From Bacteroidota bacterium (lineage in GTDB: Bacteria > Bacteroidota > Bacteroidia > AKYH767-A > OLB10), in the NCBI GenBank assembly GCA_016713925.1, contig JADJOH010000007.1, forward strand, positions 1,351,501 to 1,415,500: a stretch of DNA of 64,000 nucleotides. The letters run 5' to 3'. The notes below the pieces were generated by a model that had not been told where the DNA came from, searched no databases, and was given only the letters and a program-made list of their open reading frames with translations. The position numbers and the translations under genes were made by a program. Shown piece after piece: positions 54,913-63,202 of this stretch. Numbering within the stretch: the stretch's first letter is position 1; every line of letters begins with the position of its first letter.

Positions 54913-54928
54913 TTTAGAGTAATCTAAA
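54913..54928. promoter_or_regulatory. Palindromic operator for MntR (TTTAGAGTAATCTAAA)
   Basis: Perfect 6-4-6 inverted repeat TTTAGA-GTAA-TCTAAA. It overlaps the -33 region of the promoter whose -7 box is at 54937, 34 bp before the mntR ATG. It resembles AT-rich DtxR/MntR boxes; autorepression in the presence of Mn is the likely role. Confidence 0.65.
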
Positions 54929-54936
54929 TTAATTAT

Positions 54937-54944
54937 TACATTTG
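54937..54944 (+). promoter_or_regulatory. -7 promoter element for mntR-mntH
   Basis: TACATTTG fits TAnnTTTG, 18 bp before the ATG. The matching -33 position falls in the left half of the operator palindrome. Confidence 0.6.
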
Positions 54945-54961
54945 TCAAGAATTTAAGGGAT

Positions 54962-55630
54962 ATGACCACATCCACCGAAGAAAATTATCTGAAATCCATT
55001 TATCATCTGAGTGTCGGACATCCGAATCCGGTTTTAACTTCAGAGATTGCCGATTCACTCACGACGAGTTCAGCATCGGTCACGGATATGTTAAAGAAGC
55101 TTTCTGAGAAAAATCTGATCGAATATGAGCGTTATAAGGGCGTTCGGATCACCAGAAAAGGCGAACGGGTTGCACTGAGCATTATTCGCCGACATCGCCT
55201 TTGGGAAGTTTTTTTGACGGATGTTTTAAAATTCAGATGGGATGAGGTGCATGATATGGCGGAGGAGCTGGAGCATGTCAGTTCTGATGAACTGGTCAGC
55301 CGCTTAGATGCATTTTTGGGTTATCCTAAAGTAGATCCGCACGGAGATCCGATTCCGGATACAAATGGTAAACTACTTCCATCAGGATCCCTAAGTCTTG
55401 CAGAAGCTCAAACTGCGCAAAAGTATCAGGTGAGCGGTGTGAGCGATCATAGTGCAGGATTTCTACAGTTCCTCCAAAAAAAAGGTTTGATGCCCGGTGT
55501 CCTGTTTTCAGTGAAGGAAATAGATGAATTTGATAAGAGCATGTATCTGCTGTTCGAGGATAATTCGGGAACATTTATCAGTCATGAAATTGCAAAAAAC
55601 ATTTTAATGAAATTGTATGTCAACTCCTAA
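54962..55630 (+). CDS. mntR: DtxR/MntR-family metal-dependent repressor
   Basis: 222 residues: winged helix (STEENYLKSIYHLS, TSEIADSLTTSSASVTDMLKKL, LIEYERYKGVRITRKGERVAL), dimerisation/metal domain with IIRRHRLWEVFL, HDMAEELEHVSSDELVSRL and HGDPIPD, then a C-terminal FeoA/SH3-like domain (YQVSGVSDHSAGFLQFLQKKGLMPG). Binds Mn or Fe and represses metal uptake genes. It overlaps mntH by 14 bp, and the palindrome upstream is a likely self-operator. The choice of Mn over Fe rests on the neighbour. Confidence 0.92.
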   Translation: MTTSTEENYLKSIYHLSVGHPNPVLTSEIADSLTTSSASVTDMLKKLSEKNLIEYERYKGVRITRKGERVALSIIRRHRLWEVFLTDVLKFRWDEVHDMAEELEHVSSDELVSRLDAFLGYPKVDPHGDPIPDTNGKLLPSGSLSLAEAQTAQKYQVSGVSDHSAGFLQFLQKKGLMPGVLFSVKEIDEFDKSMYLLFEDNSGTFISHEIAKNILMKLYVNS

Positions 55631-57524
55631 AGATAACACCTCCCTGTCAGAGGTACATGGTACCATTTCTGTTGGAAAAGATTTAAGCTGGAAGAGGAAG
55701 CTCCTGGCATTTATTGGTCCGGCTTATATGGTCAGTGTCGGCTATATGGATCCGGGCAATTGGGCGACCGACATTGCAGGCGGAAGTCAGTTTGGCTATA
55801 GTTTGATCTGGGTATTGCTGATGTCGAATTTAATGGCCTTGCTGTTGCAGAGTATGAGTGCACGCCTGGGGATTGTCAGAGGCCGGGATCTGGCACAGGC
55901 CTCGCGCGAGATGTTTCCCGGATTTGTGAATTACTTTTTATATGGTTTAGCAGAGATTGCGATAGCGGCTTGTGATTTGGCAGAAGTACTGGGGATGGCG
56001 ATCGGACTCTATCTGCTCTTTGATCTTCCTTTAATCTGGGGAGTGGTGATATGCGCTTTGGACACCTTCCTGCTCTTGTTCCTGCTCAACTATGGCATCC
56101 GGAAAATTGAACTTTTCATCATCAGTCTGGTGGCGATTATCGGGATGGCCTTTGTCGCGCAGATGTTCTTTGCACAACCCTCTGTATCCGGTATTTTTTC
56201 CGGTTTAATTCCTTCTGCCATGAGCGAAACGGCGCTATATATCGCCATTGGTATCATAGGCGCGACCGTTATGCCGCACAACCTTTATCTGCATTCTGCC
56301 CTCGTTCAAACCCGCAAAATTGACCGGTCGGAAAAGGAAATCAGAAAAGCCATACGATTCAATATTCTCGACAGTACGATTGCCTTAAATGCAGCTTTCT
56401 TTGTCAATGCAGCCATCCTCATTTTAGCAGCCAGTACCTTCTTCAAAGCAGGAATGCATGAAGTGACGGACATCATGGATGCACACCGGTTACTGGAGCC
56501 CTTACTCGGAACCAACCTCGCTCCTACCCTCTTTGCAATTGCATTGATCAGCGCGGGACAAAGCAGTACCATCACCGGAACATTGGCGGGACAAATTGTG
56601 ATGGAAGGCTATCTGAACCTTCGCATTGCTCCGTGGATCAGACGACTCATTACGCGATTAATCGCCATCATTCCGGCAGTTATCACCATTCAGATTTACG
56701 GAGAACAGGCTACAGGAGATTTATTAATTTTAAGTCAGGTTATTCTCTCTTTACAGCTAGGCTTTGCCGTTATTCCCCTGATCCATTTTGTCAGCGATAA
56801 AAAACAAATGGGTGTTTTTGCCATCTCCACCAAGACAAAAATTGCAGGATGGCTTTGCGCAGCAATTATCGTCAGTCTAAATGTCAAAATGGTAATCAGC
56901 CAACTCCACGACTGGCTGCAGGGAAGTGATAGTTTTCTTCTTCGCTATCTGGTACTTCCAATTACCATATTCAGTGGATTCATGCTCATCTACATCACCT
57001 TCTCCCCATTCATGAAAGGCCGCAAAGACAGGAAAATTAATATTCCGCATGGCACGTTCAAGGACATCGAACTTTCCCCACAACAAAAGCCAAAACGCAT
57101 TGCCATATCACTTGATTTTGGAAGTATGGACAGTAAAGCCATCAGTGGAGCGATTGCTCAGGGAGGAAAGGATGCTGATTATATTTTATTGCATGTCACT
57201 GAGAGCGCCGGGGCTTTGTGGCTGGGTAAAGAAGTCAGTGATTACGAAAGTCAAAAGGACACTGAAACCATTGAAGCGTACAAAAAATTATTTATTGACA
57301 AAGGTTATCATTGCGAAACACGAATTGGATTTGGAAATCCGCGCAAGGTTATTCCCGAAATCATCAAGGACATTAAGGCTGATTTGCTGGTAATGGGTGC
57401 TCATGGACATAAGGCGATGATGGATTTCATTCTGGGATCAACAGTAGATGCAGTGCGTCATAGGATAGATATTCCTGTGCTTGTCATCGGAAACAAAAAA
57501 GGGAATCCGGGAGAAACTGAGTAA
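55617..57524 (+). CDS. mntH: NRAMP divalent-metal transporter fused to a universal stress protein domain
   Basis: 635 residues. Residues about 1-465 form an NRAMP transporter with metal-site motifs SVGYMDPGNWATDIAGGS (DPGN in TM1) and ATVMPHNLYLHSALVQTR (MPH in TM6), around 11 helices. After a linker, residues about 480-625 are a UspA-type domain: KRIAISLDFGSMDSKAISGA and ADLLVMGAHGHKAMMDFILG, then GSTVDAVRHRIDIPVLVIGN, which is the G-x2-G-x9-GS/T nucleotide-binding pattern. Proton-driven Mn uptake is expected, and the USP domain could give ATP/AMP-responsive control. Transcribed with mntR. Confidence 0.93.
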   Translation: MSTPKDNTSLSEVHGTISVGKDLSWKRKLLAFIGPAYMVSVGYMDPGNWATDIAGGSQFGYSLIWVLLMSNLMALLLQSMSARLGIVRGRDLAQASREMFPGFVNYFLYGLAEIAIAACDLAEVLGMAIGLYLLFDLPLIWGVVICALDTFLLLFLLNYGIRKIELFIISLVAIIGMAFVAQMFFAQPSVSGIFSGLIPSAMSETALYIAIGIIGATVMPHNLYLHSALVQTRKIDRSEKEIRKAIRFNILDSTIALNAAFFVNAAILILAASTFFKAGMHEVTDIMDAHRLLEPLLGTNLAPTLFAIALISAGQSSTITGTLAGQIVMEGYLNLRIAPWIRRLITRLIAIIPAVITIQIYGEQATGDLLILSQVILSLQLGFAVIPLIHFVSDKKQMGVFAISTKTKIAGWLCAAIIVSLNVKMVISQLHDWLQGSDSFLLRYLVLPITIFSGFMLIYITFSPFMKGRKDRKINIPHGTFKDIELSPQQKPKRIAISLDFGSMDSKAISGAIAQGGKDADYILLHVTESAGALWLGKEVSDYESQKDTETIEAYKKLFIDKGYHCETRIGFGNPRKVIPEIIKDIKADLLVMGAHGHKAMMDFILGSTVDAVRHRIDIPVLVIGNKKGNPGETE

Positions 57525-57631
57525 TCGCCAAACCAATAGCTACAGGCAAAATTCACTAAGAAAAACATGTTGCTTTCGTGGATGTAAGCGGACATATCCA
57601 TGTTCTAAAAATTTATTGACTTTCATTTCCT

Positions 57632-57639
57632 TACTTTTG
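57632..57639 (+). promoter_or_regulatory. -7 promoter element very close to smpB start
   Basis: TACTTTTG fits TAnnTTTG and ends 5 bp before the ATG, suggesting a leaderless or near-leaderless smpB transcript. No -33 box at the expected distance was found. Confidence 0.4.
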
Positions 57640-57644
57640 CAGAA

Positions 57645-58106
57645 ATGGCCAGTAAAGAAGCGACGGTAAATATCATCAACAGAAAGGCAAGTTTCAATTA
57701 CTTCATCAGTGATACCTGGGAGGCGGGCATTGTATTGACCGGCACGGAGATCAAGGCGGTAAGAGAAGGGAAAGCGAATCTGACGGATGCTTACTGTATT
57801 TTTAAGAACGATGATTTATGGATAAAAAATCTTCATATCAGTGCTTATGATAACGGCGGCTATAGTAATCACCCCCCCCGGCGTGAACGCAAATTACTCT
57901 TACACCGGTATCAGCTACGACGTCTGATGTCGAAGTTAAAAGAGAAGGGCGTCACCTTAATTCCTGTTCGATTGTATACCACTGAACGCGGCTTTGCCAA
58001 GCTGGAACTGGGATTGGCGAAAGGGAAGAAAATGTTTGATAAGCGGGATAGCATCAAAGAAGCGGAAGCTAAAAGAGAAGTCGGACGAGCTATGAAACGT
58101 TCCTGA
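57645..58106 (+). CDS. smpB: SsrA-binding protein SmpB
   Basis: tmRNA partner in trans-translation ribosome rescue. 153 residues: NRKASFNYFISDTWEAGIVLTGTEIKAVREGKANLTDAYC, then HISAYDNGGYSNHPPRRERKLLLHR (usual form YxxGNxxNhdP..pRkLLlh) and a basic C-terminal tail RGFAKLELGLAKGKKMFDKRDSIKEAEAKRE. Length and motifs typical. Converges with porQ. No tmRNA gene was noticed in the window. Confidence 0.95.
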   Translation: MASKEATVNIINRKASFNYFISDTWEAGIVLTGTEIKAVREGKANLTDAYCIFKNDDLWIKNLHISAYDNGGYSNHPPRRERKLLLHRYQLRRLMSKLKEKGVTLIPVRLYTTERGFAKLELGLAKGKKMFDKRDSIKEAEAKREVGRAMKRS

Positions 58107-58128
58107 TTTCAGCAGCAAATCAACGCCC

Positions 58129-59187
58129 CTACTTCTTCGCTGCGAAATTTTTGATATTGGTGGTAATCGTAAAATGATTGCTACCGGCAGCAGGATTAAA
58201 AACACTATAAGCATAGGAAAACTGAAACCGATTCACACGGAATCCCAGTCCAAAACTCATTCCGCTCATCCCTTTTTTCTCCGGAAATCCCAATTCATTT
58301 CTTCTTAAAAAATTATAACCAACGCGCAAATTAAAATTCTTAGAGAAAAGAATTTCTGCATTTAAGATCAGGTGACGCACCAGTTTATCTCTGAACGTAA
58401 TTTTCTCTGCACGACTCTCTCCAGTAAGCGGGTCGATACCGGTTTGAGAAGGGTCGGTATAGGTCAGGTCAAATTTTTGCAATTGTTGACCGATCAATGA
58501 AAAACGGAAAGGGGCTTTAGGAAGTTGTTTGGCAATTCCTGCCTGAATTTCAAAGGGAAGATCTTCCTGCTCATTGCCCTCATACGTTTTGAGTTGCCGG
58601 CCTATATTTTTAACAACGAGGGACGCGCTCAGAAATTTTTCTTCATTGAACCAGTTCAAGCCAACATCGGCGGCAATGCCGTTAGAACTATTTTCTCCGA
58701 AGGAGGATAAAATATATTTCAAATTCGTTCCCAGCATCAATGAACTGTCGAGCGATTTACTCCAGGATAAATTAAAAGCATATTCACCGGCATTAAAGGT
58801 TCCCATTTTTTCAGAGGTGGCACTTGTCTCATCAAAAGTACCATAGCCAACGTAGTGTAAATTGAAGGCGAAGTTTCCGGTTTTATTAAAACTCTTTGCC
58901 AGCATCACATTGCCGTATCTGATTCCCGCAATATATCCCACATAACTCAATGAAACCTGCTGATCCATTTCTGAAGAAAGCAAGGCGGGATTCTGAGAAA
59001 CAAGTGTGATGTCGTCGCTATGTGTGGCGATGGCATTTCCACCGAGAGCGGCAATTCGGGCCGGTGCAACCAGATTAAGAAACTCGAACGTGTTATTTCC
59101 ACCGGATTGCGCAAGTGACTCCCCCGCAAAAGCCAGACTGGCTACAAGGAGTAGAATTCGTACCGGTTTATTCATACAAGTTTTCAA
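58129..59187 (-). CDS. porQ: Type IX secretion system protein PorQ
   Basis: Signal peptide (MNKPVRILLLVASLAFAGESLAQ if started at the second Met) and then a beta-barrel outer-membrane protein of the FadL/PorV-like group. Family marks: GGNNTFEFLNLVAPARIAALGGNAIA at the N-terminus and repeated amphipathic strands, ending FGLGFRVNRFQFSYAYSVFNPAAGSNHFTI. PorQ in Porphyromonas is part of the T9SS attachment complex with PorU, PorV and PorZ. Fits the T9SS-tailed proteins seen in this window. 352 residues. Followed (minus strand order) after glyA. Confidence 0.88.
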   Translation of the reverse strand: MKTCMNKPVRILLLVASLAFAGESLAQSGGNNTFEFLNLVAPARIAALGGNAIATHSDDITLVSQNPALLSSEMDQQVSLSYVGYIAGIRYGNVMLAKSFNKTGNFAFNLHYVGYGTFDETSATSEKMGTFNAGEYAFNLSWSKSLDSSLMLGTNLKYILSSFGENSSNGIAADVGLNWFNEEKFLSASLVVKNIGRQLKTYEGNEQEDLPFEIQAGIAKQLPKAPFRFSLIGQQLQKFDLTYTDPSQTGIDPLTGESRAEKITFRDKLVRHLILNAEILFSKNFNLRVGYNFLRRNELGFPEKKGMSGMSFGLGFRVNRFQFSYAYSVFNPAAGSNHFTITTNIKNFAAKK

Positions 59188-59218
59188 AACGCCATTTTAT
59201 GGATTCTATTGCATCAAC

Positions 59219-60490
59219 CTAATAAAGTGGGAATTTTTCCATGAAGCCATTTACCTGCTCCTTCATTTTCATCACTACTTTTTCATCCGTATGATGGGTC
59301 AGTACTTTATCAATCATGGCCACAATTTTCTTCATGTGCACTTCCTTCATCCCTCTGGAAGTCACGGCTGCTGTTCCCAGTCGCATTCCGGATGTTACAA
59401 AGGGACTTTTATCATCAAAGGGAACCATGTTTTTATTAATGGTCATATCGGCTCTGACCAATACATTCTCCGCTTCTTTACCTGAAATATTTTTATTTCT
59501 AAGATCGATCAGCATGAGATGGTTATCGGTTCCTCCGGAAATAATCTTATAATCTCTCTCCACAAAAGCCTCTGCCATGGCATGGGCATTTTTCACTACC
59601 TGCACGGTATACTTAAGGAAATCGTCACTCAGCGCTTCACCGAAGGCCACTGCTTTTGCTGCAATGACATGTTCAAGAGGTCCACCCTGCGTTCCGGGAA
59701 AAACGGCACCATCTAAAATCGAAGACATCATACGCACTTCTCCCTTTGGCGTTTTTATTCCCATGGGATTCGGAAAATCTTTTCCCAAAAGGATCATTCC
59801 CCCTCTGGGGCCACGCAATGTTTTATGCGTCGTTGTTGTGATAATATGACAATGTGGAAGCGGGTCATTCAGAATTCCTTTGGCAATTAAGCCGGCAGGA
59901 TGTGCGATATCCCCCAATAAAAGGGCACCAATACTATCAGCGATACTTCTAAGGCGCTTATAATCCCAGTCGCGCGAATAGGCAGAAGCGCCGCATATCA
60001 TCAGCTTCGGTCTCTCTTTCTTTGCCGTTTTTTCTACTTTATCATAATCAATGGTTCCGGTTTCTTTCTCCACCCCGTAAAAACAGGGATTGTACAATTT
60101 CCCGCTGAAATTCACCGGAGAACCATGAGTCAGGTGACCGCCGTGAGAAAGGTCGAAGCCCATAATCTTATCACCGGGATTCAACACGCCCAACATCACT
60201 GCTGCATTCGCCTGAGCTCCGGAATGCGGTTGAACATTCGCCCATGCCGCACCGAAAAGATCCTTCGCGCGATCTATGGCCAGTTGCTCAATCTGATCAA
60301 CGATTTCACAGCCGCCATAATATCTCTTTCCCGGCAAGCCTTCTGCATATTTATTCGTAAGGCAGGAACCCATGGCCTGCATCACCTGCTTTGAAACAAA
60401 ATTTTCAGAGGCGATCAATTCGATTCCATGACGCTGACGCTTTAATTCCTGATTGATCAACTTAAAGATCACTGTATCTTTTTCCAACAT
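59219..60490 (-). CDS. glyA: Serine hydroxymethyltransferase
   Basis: PLP enzyme interconverting serine and glycine with tetrahydrofolate. 423 residues. Motifs: RQRHGIELIASENFVS, TNKYAEGLPGKRYYGGCE, QPHSGAQANAAV, GDIAHPAGLIAKG, and the PLP lysine in TTTTHKTLRGPRGGMIL. Other family parts: QGGPLEHVIAAKAVAF, GGTDNHLMLIDLRNK, SGMRLGTAAVTSRGM. 31 bp after it (minus strand) comes porQ; before it lies the nucleotidyltransferase gene. Confidence 0.97.
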   Translation of the reverse strand: MLEKDTVIFKLINQELKRQRHGIELIASENFVSKQVMQAMGSCLTNKYAEGLPGKRYYGGCEIVDQIEQLAIDRAKDLFGAAWANVQPHSGAQANAAVMLGVLNPGDKIMGFDLSHGGHLTHGSPVNFSGKLYNPCFYGVEKETGTIDYDKVEKTAKKERPKLMICGASAYSRDWDYKRLRSIADSIGALLLGDIAHPAGLIAKGILNDPLPHCHIITTTTHKTLRGPRGGMILLGKDFPNPMGIKTPKGEVRMMSSILDGAVFPGTQGGPLEHVIAAKAVAFGEALSDDFLKYTVQVVKNAHAMAEAFVERDYKIISGGTDNHLMLIDLRNKNISGKEAENVLVRADMTINKNMVPFDDKSPFVTSGMRLGTAAVTSRGMKEVHMKKIVAMIDKVLTHHTDEKVVMKMKEQVNGFMEKFPLY

Positions 60491-60519
60491 ATATTTTTTT
60501 AAACCAACTATTAAATAAT

Positions 60520-61515
60520 TTAACTAAAATCTATCTCTGTACTATCTCCAATATTCAGACTTTGACTGAGCCCCTTTAAAAAGGCATCGCTTCCCACAAT
60601 ACTCTGATGAAGAATAGCGGTTTCCAGATGTGCATAAGCCCCAATAATTGAATTTGTAATGATGGAGTGACGAATAATCGTATGCTCTCCGATTGAAACA
60701 TTGGGACCGATAATAGAATCACTGATATCACATTGCTCTGCGATGGAAACAGGATGAATAATGATGGTATTATGGTAATTAAACTTCTTCTGTAAGGCAT
60801 GTGCTTCACGATTCAACAACACTGCATTTGTCTCCAACAGGTTGGATTTACTGCCACAGTCGAACCAGCTTCCCACTTTAAATGTCCCGACTTTTTCACC
60901 ATCACTGATCATCTTTTGAATACCATAGGTAAGATGGAATTCCCCGTGCTGACGGATATTATTCTTGATAATATGATCAAGCGCTTCCATCAGTTTCCCG
61001 GCTTTATTGAAGCGATAAATACCCACCAGGGCCTGATTGGATTTAGGTATGACCGGTTTTTCATCCAGTCGGGTAATAAATCCCTCTTTATCAATTTCCA
61101 CAACTCCAAACTGTCTGGGATCATCCACTTTCTGGACACCCAAAGCAGAGTGCGGCATTTTCACCAGTTCCCCCAAATCAAAATCAATAATCGTATCTCC
61201 CAAAACAATCAGCAAATCTTCATCAGGAGATACCAATTCTCTGGCGAGCCAGACGGCATGACCGGTACCTTCACGCGGTTCCTGCACCACAAAAGAGGCT
61301 TTCAACTTAGGATACTTTGATTTAATATAATCCTCAATTTTATCACCCAGATAACCGATGATAAAAATAAACTCATTAAACCCTCCAGAAATTAAATAAT
61401 CAACGATATGGGATAAAATAGGTTTTCCGGCAACAGGAACCAGCGCTTTTGGCTGCGTATGCGTATGCGGCCGAAGCTTAGAACCTATTCCGGCAACCGG
61501 TATAATAATTTTCAT
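60520..61515 (-). CDS. Sugar-phosphate nucleotidyltransferase with left-handed beta-helix tail
   Basis: Makes NDP-sugars from sugar-1-phosphate. The N-terminal Rossmann-like domain has IIPVAGIGSKLRPHTHTQPKALVPVAGKP (signature G-x-G-x-K/R-L-x-P with catalytic Lys), TGHAVWLA, VLGDTIIDFD and FGVVEIDKEGFITRLDEKP. The C-terminus (residues about 245-320) shows hexapeptide repeats (ISDSIIGPNVSIGEHTIIRH), a LbH tail. This resembles RmlA/GlmU-like or ManC-type 'NTP transferase' proteins of Bacteroidota; the exact sugar cannot be read from sequence. Confidence 0.88.
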   Translation of the reverse strand: MKIIIPVAGIGSKLRPHTHTQPKALVPVAGKPILSHIVDYLISGGFNEFIFIIGYLGDKIEDYIKSKYPKLKASFVVQEPREGTGHAVWLARELVSPDEDLLIVLGDTIIDFDLGELVKMPHSALGVQKVDDPRQFGVVEIDKEGFITRLDEKPVIPKSNQALVGIYRFNKAGKLMEALDHIIKNNIRQHGEFHLTYGIQKMISDGEKVGTFKVGSWFDCGSKSNLLETNAVLLNREAHALQKKFNYHNTIIIHPVSIAEQCDISDSIIGPNVSIGEHTIIRHSIITNSIIGAYAHLETAILHQSIVGSDAFLKGLSQSLNIGDSTEIDFS

Positions 61516-61638
61516 GCTGGGCCAAAGTTAATTCATTTCAACAAATTACCTGCAGAAAGGTGCTGCGAATGACTGTGGTGAAAAAACCAAGCCCGTATCT
61601 GCTTATTCTCTCCCTGATATCATGTACATTCGCCACGC

Positions 61639-62229
61639 ATGAAATTTCTGATAAGGACCGGAAGCATAACCCTCTTCATCGCCGGTATCATTCTCTTCAA
61701 TTATTACCACATGAAGCAGTTCGGAGAAAAGCGAATGGTGAGCCGATCCAAATTTGAAGAAATAAATCATGTACTTGTACCGGGAGCCGGGCGGGGTTAT
61801 CTGGAAGGCTTACCCAACCTGAACTTTAAAGGACGCATCGATACCGCGGCAGCAATATGGCATCAATACAATCACAGCAAATTGATAATCAGCGGCTACG
61901 AAGATTATCACCTGATGCATGAGGTAAAGGAAATGATGGCAGCCTTACATGATCTTGGGGTGCCGGATACAGCATGTTATCCCGAAGACAAAAGTGAAGA
62001 CACTTTTCAAACACTCGAAAACTACAAGAAAGTATATGGTACAACTCCGGTCATCGTTCTGTCACAAAAAGAACATCTGGAACGCACCTTATGGCTTGCC
62101 GACCGGTTAGGAATTGAGGCATGGGGATATGTGGTAAACGGATATCAGGAAAAAGAAATTGCGGGAATCCATCTCCGTGAATTCGGGGCACGTGTGAAAG
62201 CCCGGATAGATATTTTCCTGATGGATTAA
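61639..62229 (+). CDS. SanA/YdcF/ElyC-family (DUF218) membrane protein
   Basis: 196 residues with one N-terminal helix (FLIRTGSITLFIAGIILFNYY) and a DUF218 alpha/beta domain: HVLVPGAGRGYLEG, NFKGRIDTAAAIWHQYNHSKLIISGYED, DLGVPDTACYPEDKSEDTFQTLENYKKVYG and IVLSQKEHLERTLWLADRLG. Relatives SanA and ElyC affect envelope permeability (vancomycin entry) and lipid-carrier-dependent envelope steps in E. coli. Catalytic role not established. It lies 11 bp before the nitronate-monooxygenase-like gene. Confidence 0.87.
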   Translation: MKFLIRTGSITLFIAGIILFNYYHMKQFGEKRMVSRSKFEEINHVLVPGAGRGYLEGLPNLNFKGRIDTAAAIWHQYNHSKLIISGYEDYHLMHEVKEMMAALHDLGVPDTACYPEDKSEDTFQTLENYKKVYGTTPVIVLSQKEHLERTLWLADRLGIEAWGYVVNGYQEKEIAGIHLREFGARVKARIDIFLMD

Positions 62230-62239
62230 AAGATATAAC

Positions 62240-63199
62240 ATGATGAACAATAGGATAACAAAATTATTTGATATAAAATATCCCATCATTCAGGCCGGTA
62301 TGATCTGGTGCAGTGGTTGGCGGCTAGCCGGTGCTGTTAGTAATGCAGGTGGTCTGGGATTGATTGGAGCAGGATCCATGTATCCGGATGTATTGCGGGA
62401 GCATATTCGCAAATGCAAGCAAGCCACCACCCGACCATTTGGTGTCAACCTGCCCTTGCTTTATCCCGACATTCAGGAACACATTAAAATTATCATCGAA
62501 GAGGGTGTTAAAATTGTATTTACTTCTGCAGGAAATCCGGCCACCTGGACTTCCCTCTTAAAAGAAAATGGAATCACCGTGGTGCACGTCATTGCCAACA
62601 CTAAATTTGCATTAAAGGCAGCTGCCGCAGGTGTCGACGCTATTGTTGCGGAAGGATTTGAAGCCGGTGGACATAATGGAAGAGAAGAGACCACCACCAT
62701 GTGTTTAATACCGCTTATTCGCGAAACAGTGGAACTACCCTTGATTGCGGCCGGAGGCATTGGTAACGGAAAAGGAATGCTCGCGGCCATGGCTTTAGGA
62801 GCAGAAGCCGTTCAAATCGGTTCACGGTTTGTAGCTACACCGGAATCATCGGCGCATGATAACTTCAAAAAAGTTGTTATCAACACAAAAGAAGGAGAAA
62901 CACAACTTACGTTAAAGCAACTCACGCCTGTTCGATTAATAAAAAATAAATTCTACCATGATGTAGAGGCTGCAGAAAAAAGATGTGCATCTCCGGAAGA
63001 AATGAAGGAGATTTTGGGAAGAGCGCGCGCAAAAAAGGGTATGTTTGAAGGCGACCTGGAAGAAGGAGAACTGGAGATTGGACAGATCTCTTCTTCGTTT
63101 AAAAGCATTCAACCGGCGGGAGAAGTGGTAGAGGAAATATGGAACGATTTCCTGAGAGAGAGAGAACGTATTTGCACTATGGATTTAACAACACAATAA
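62240..63199 (+). CDS. Nitronate monooxygenase-family flavoprotein
   Basis: FMN-dependent TIM barrel of the NPD/2-nitropropane dioxygenase group, which includes FabK. Seen: YPIIQAGMIWCSGWRLAGAVSNAGGLGLIGAGS, VFTSAGNPATW, VDAIVAEGFEAGGHNG (the catalytic His in AGGHNG), PLIAAGGIGNGKGMLAAMALGAEAVQIGSRF (phosphate-binding). Several such enzymes detoxify nitronates; others act as enoyl reductases. FabI is present elsewhere in the window, so FabK activity need not be assumed. 319 residues. Confidence 0.88.
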   Translation: MMNNRITKLFDIKYPIIQAGMIWCSGWRLAGAVSNAGGLGLIGAGSMYPDVLREHIRKCKQATTRPFGVNLPLLYPDIQEHIKIIIEEGVKIVFTSAGNPATWTSLLKENGITVVHVIANTKFALKAAAAGVDAIVAEGFEAGGHNGREETTTMCLIPLIRETVELPLIAAGGIGNGKGMLAAMALGAEAVQIGSRFVATPESSAHDNFKKVVINTKEGETQLTLKQLTPVRLIKNKFYHDVEAAEKRCASPEEMKEILGRARAKKGMFEGDLEEGELEIGQISSSFKSIQPAGEVVEEIWNDFLRERERICTMDLTTQ

Positions 63200-63202
63200 A
63201 CA

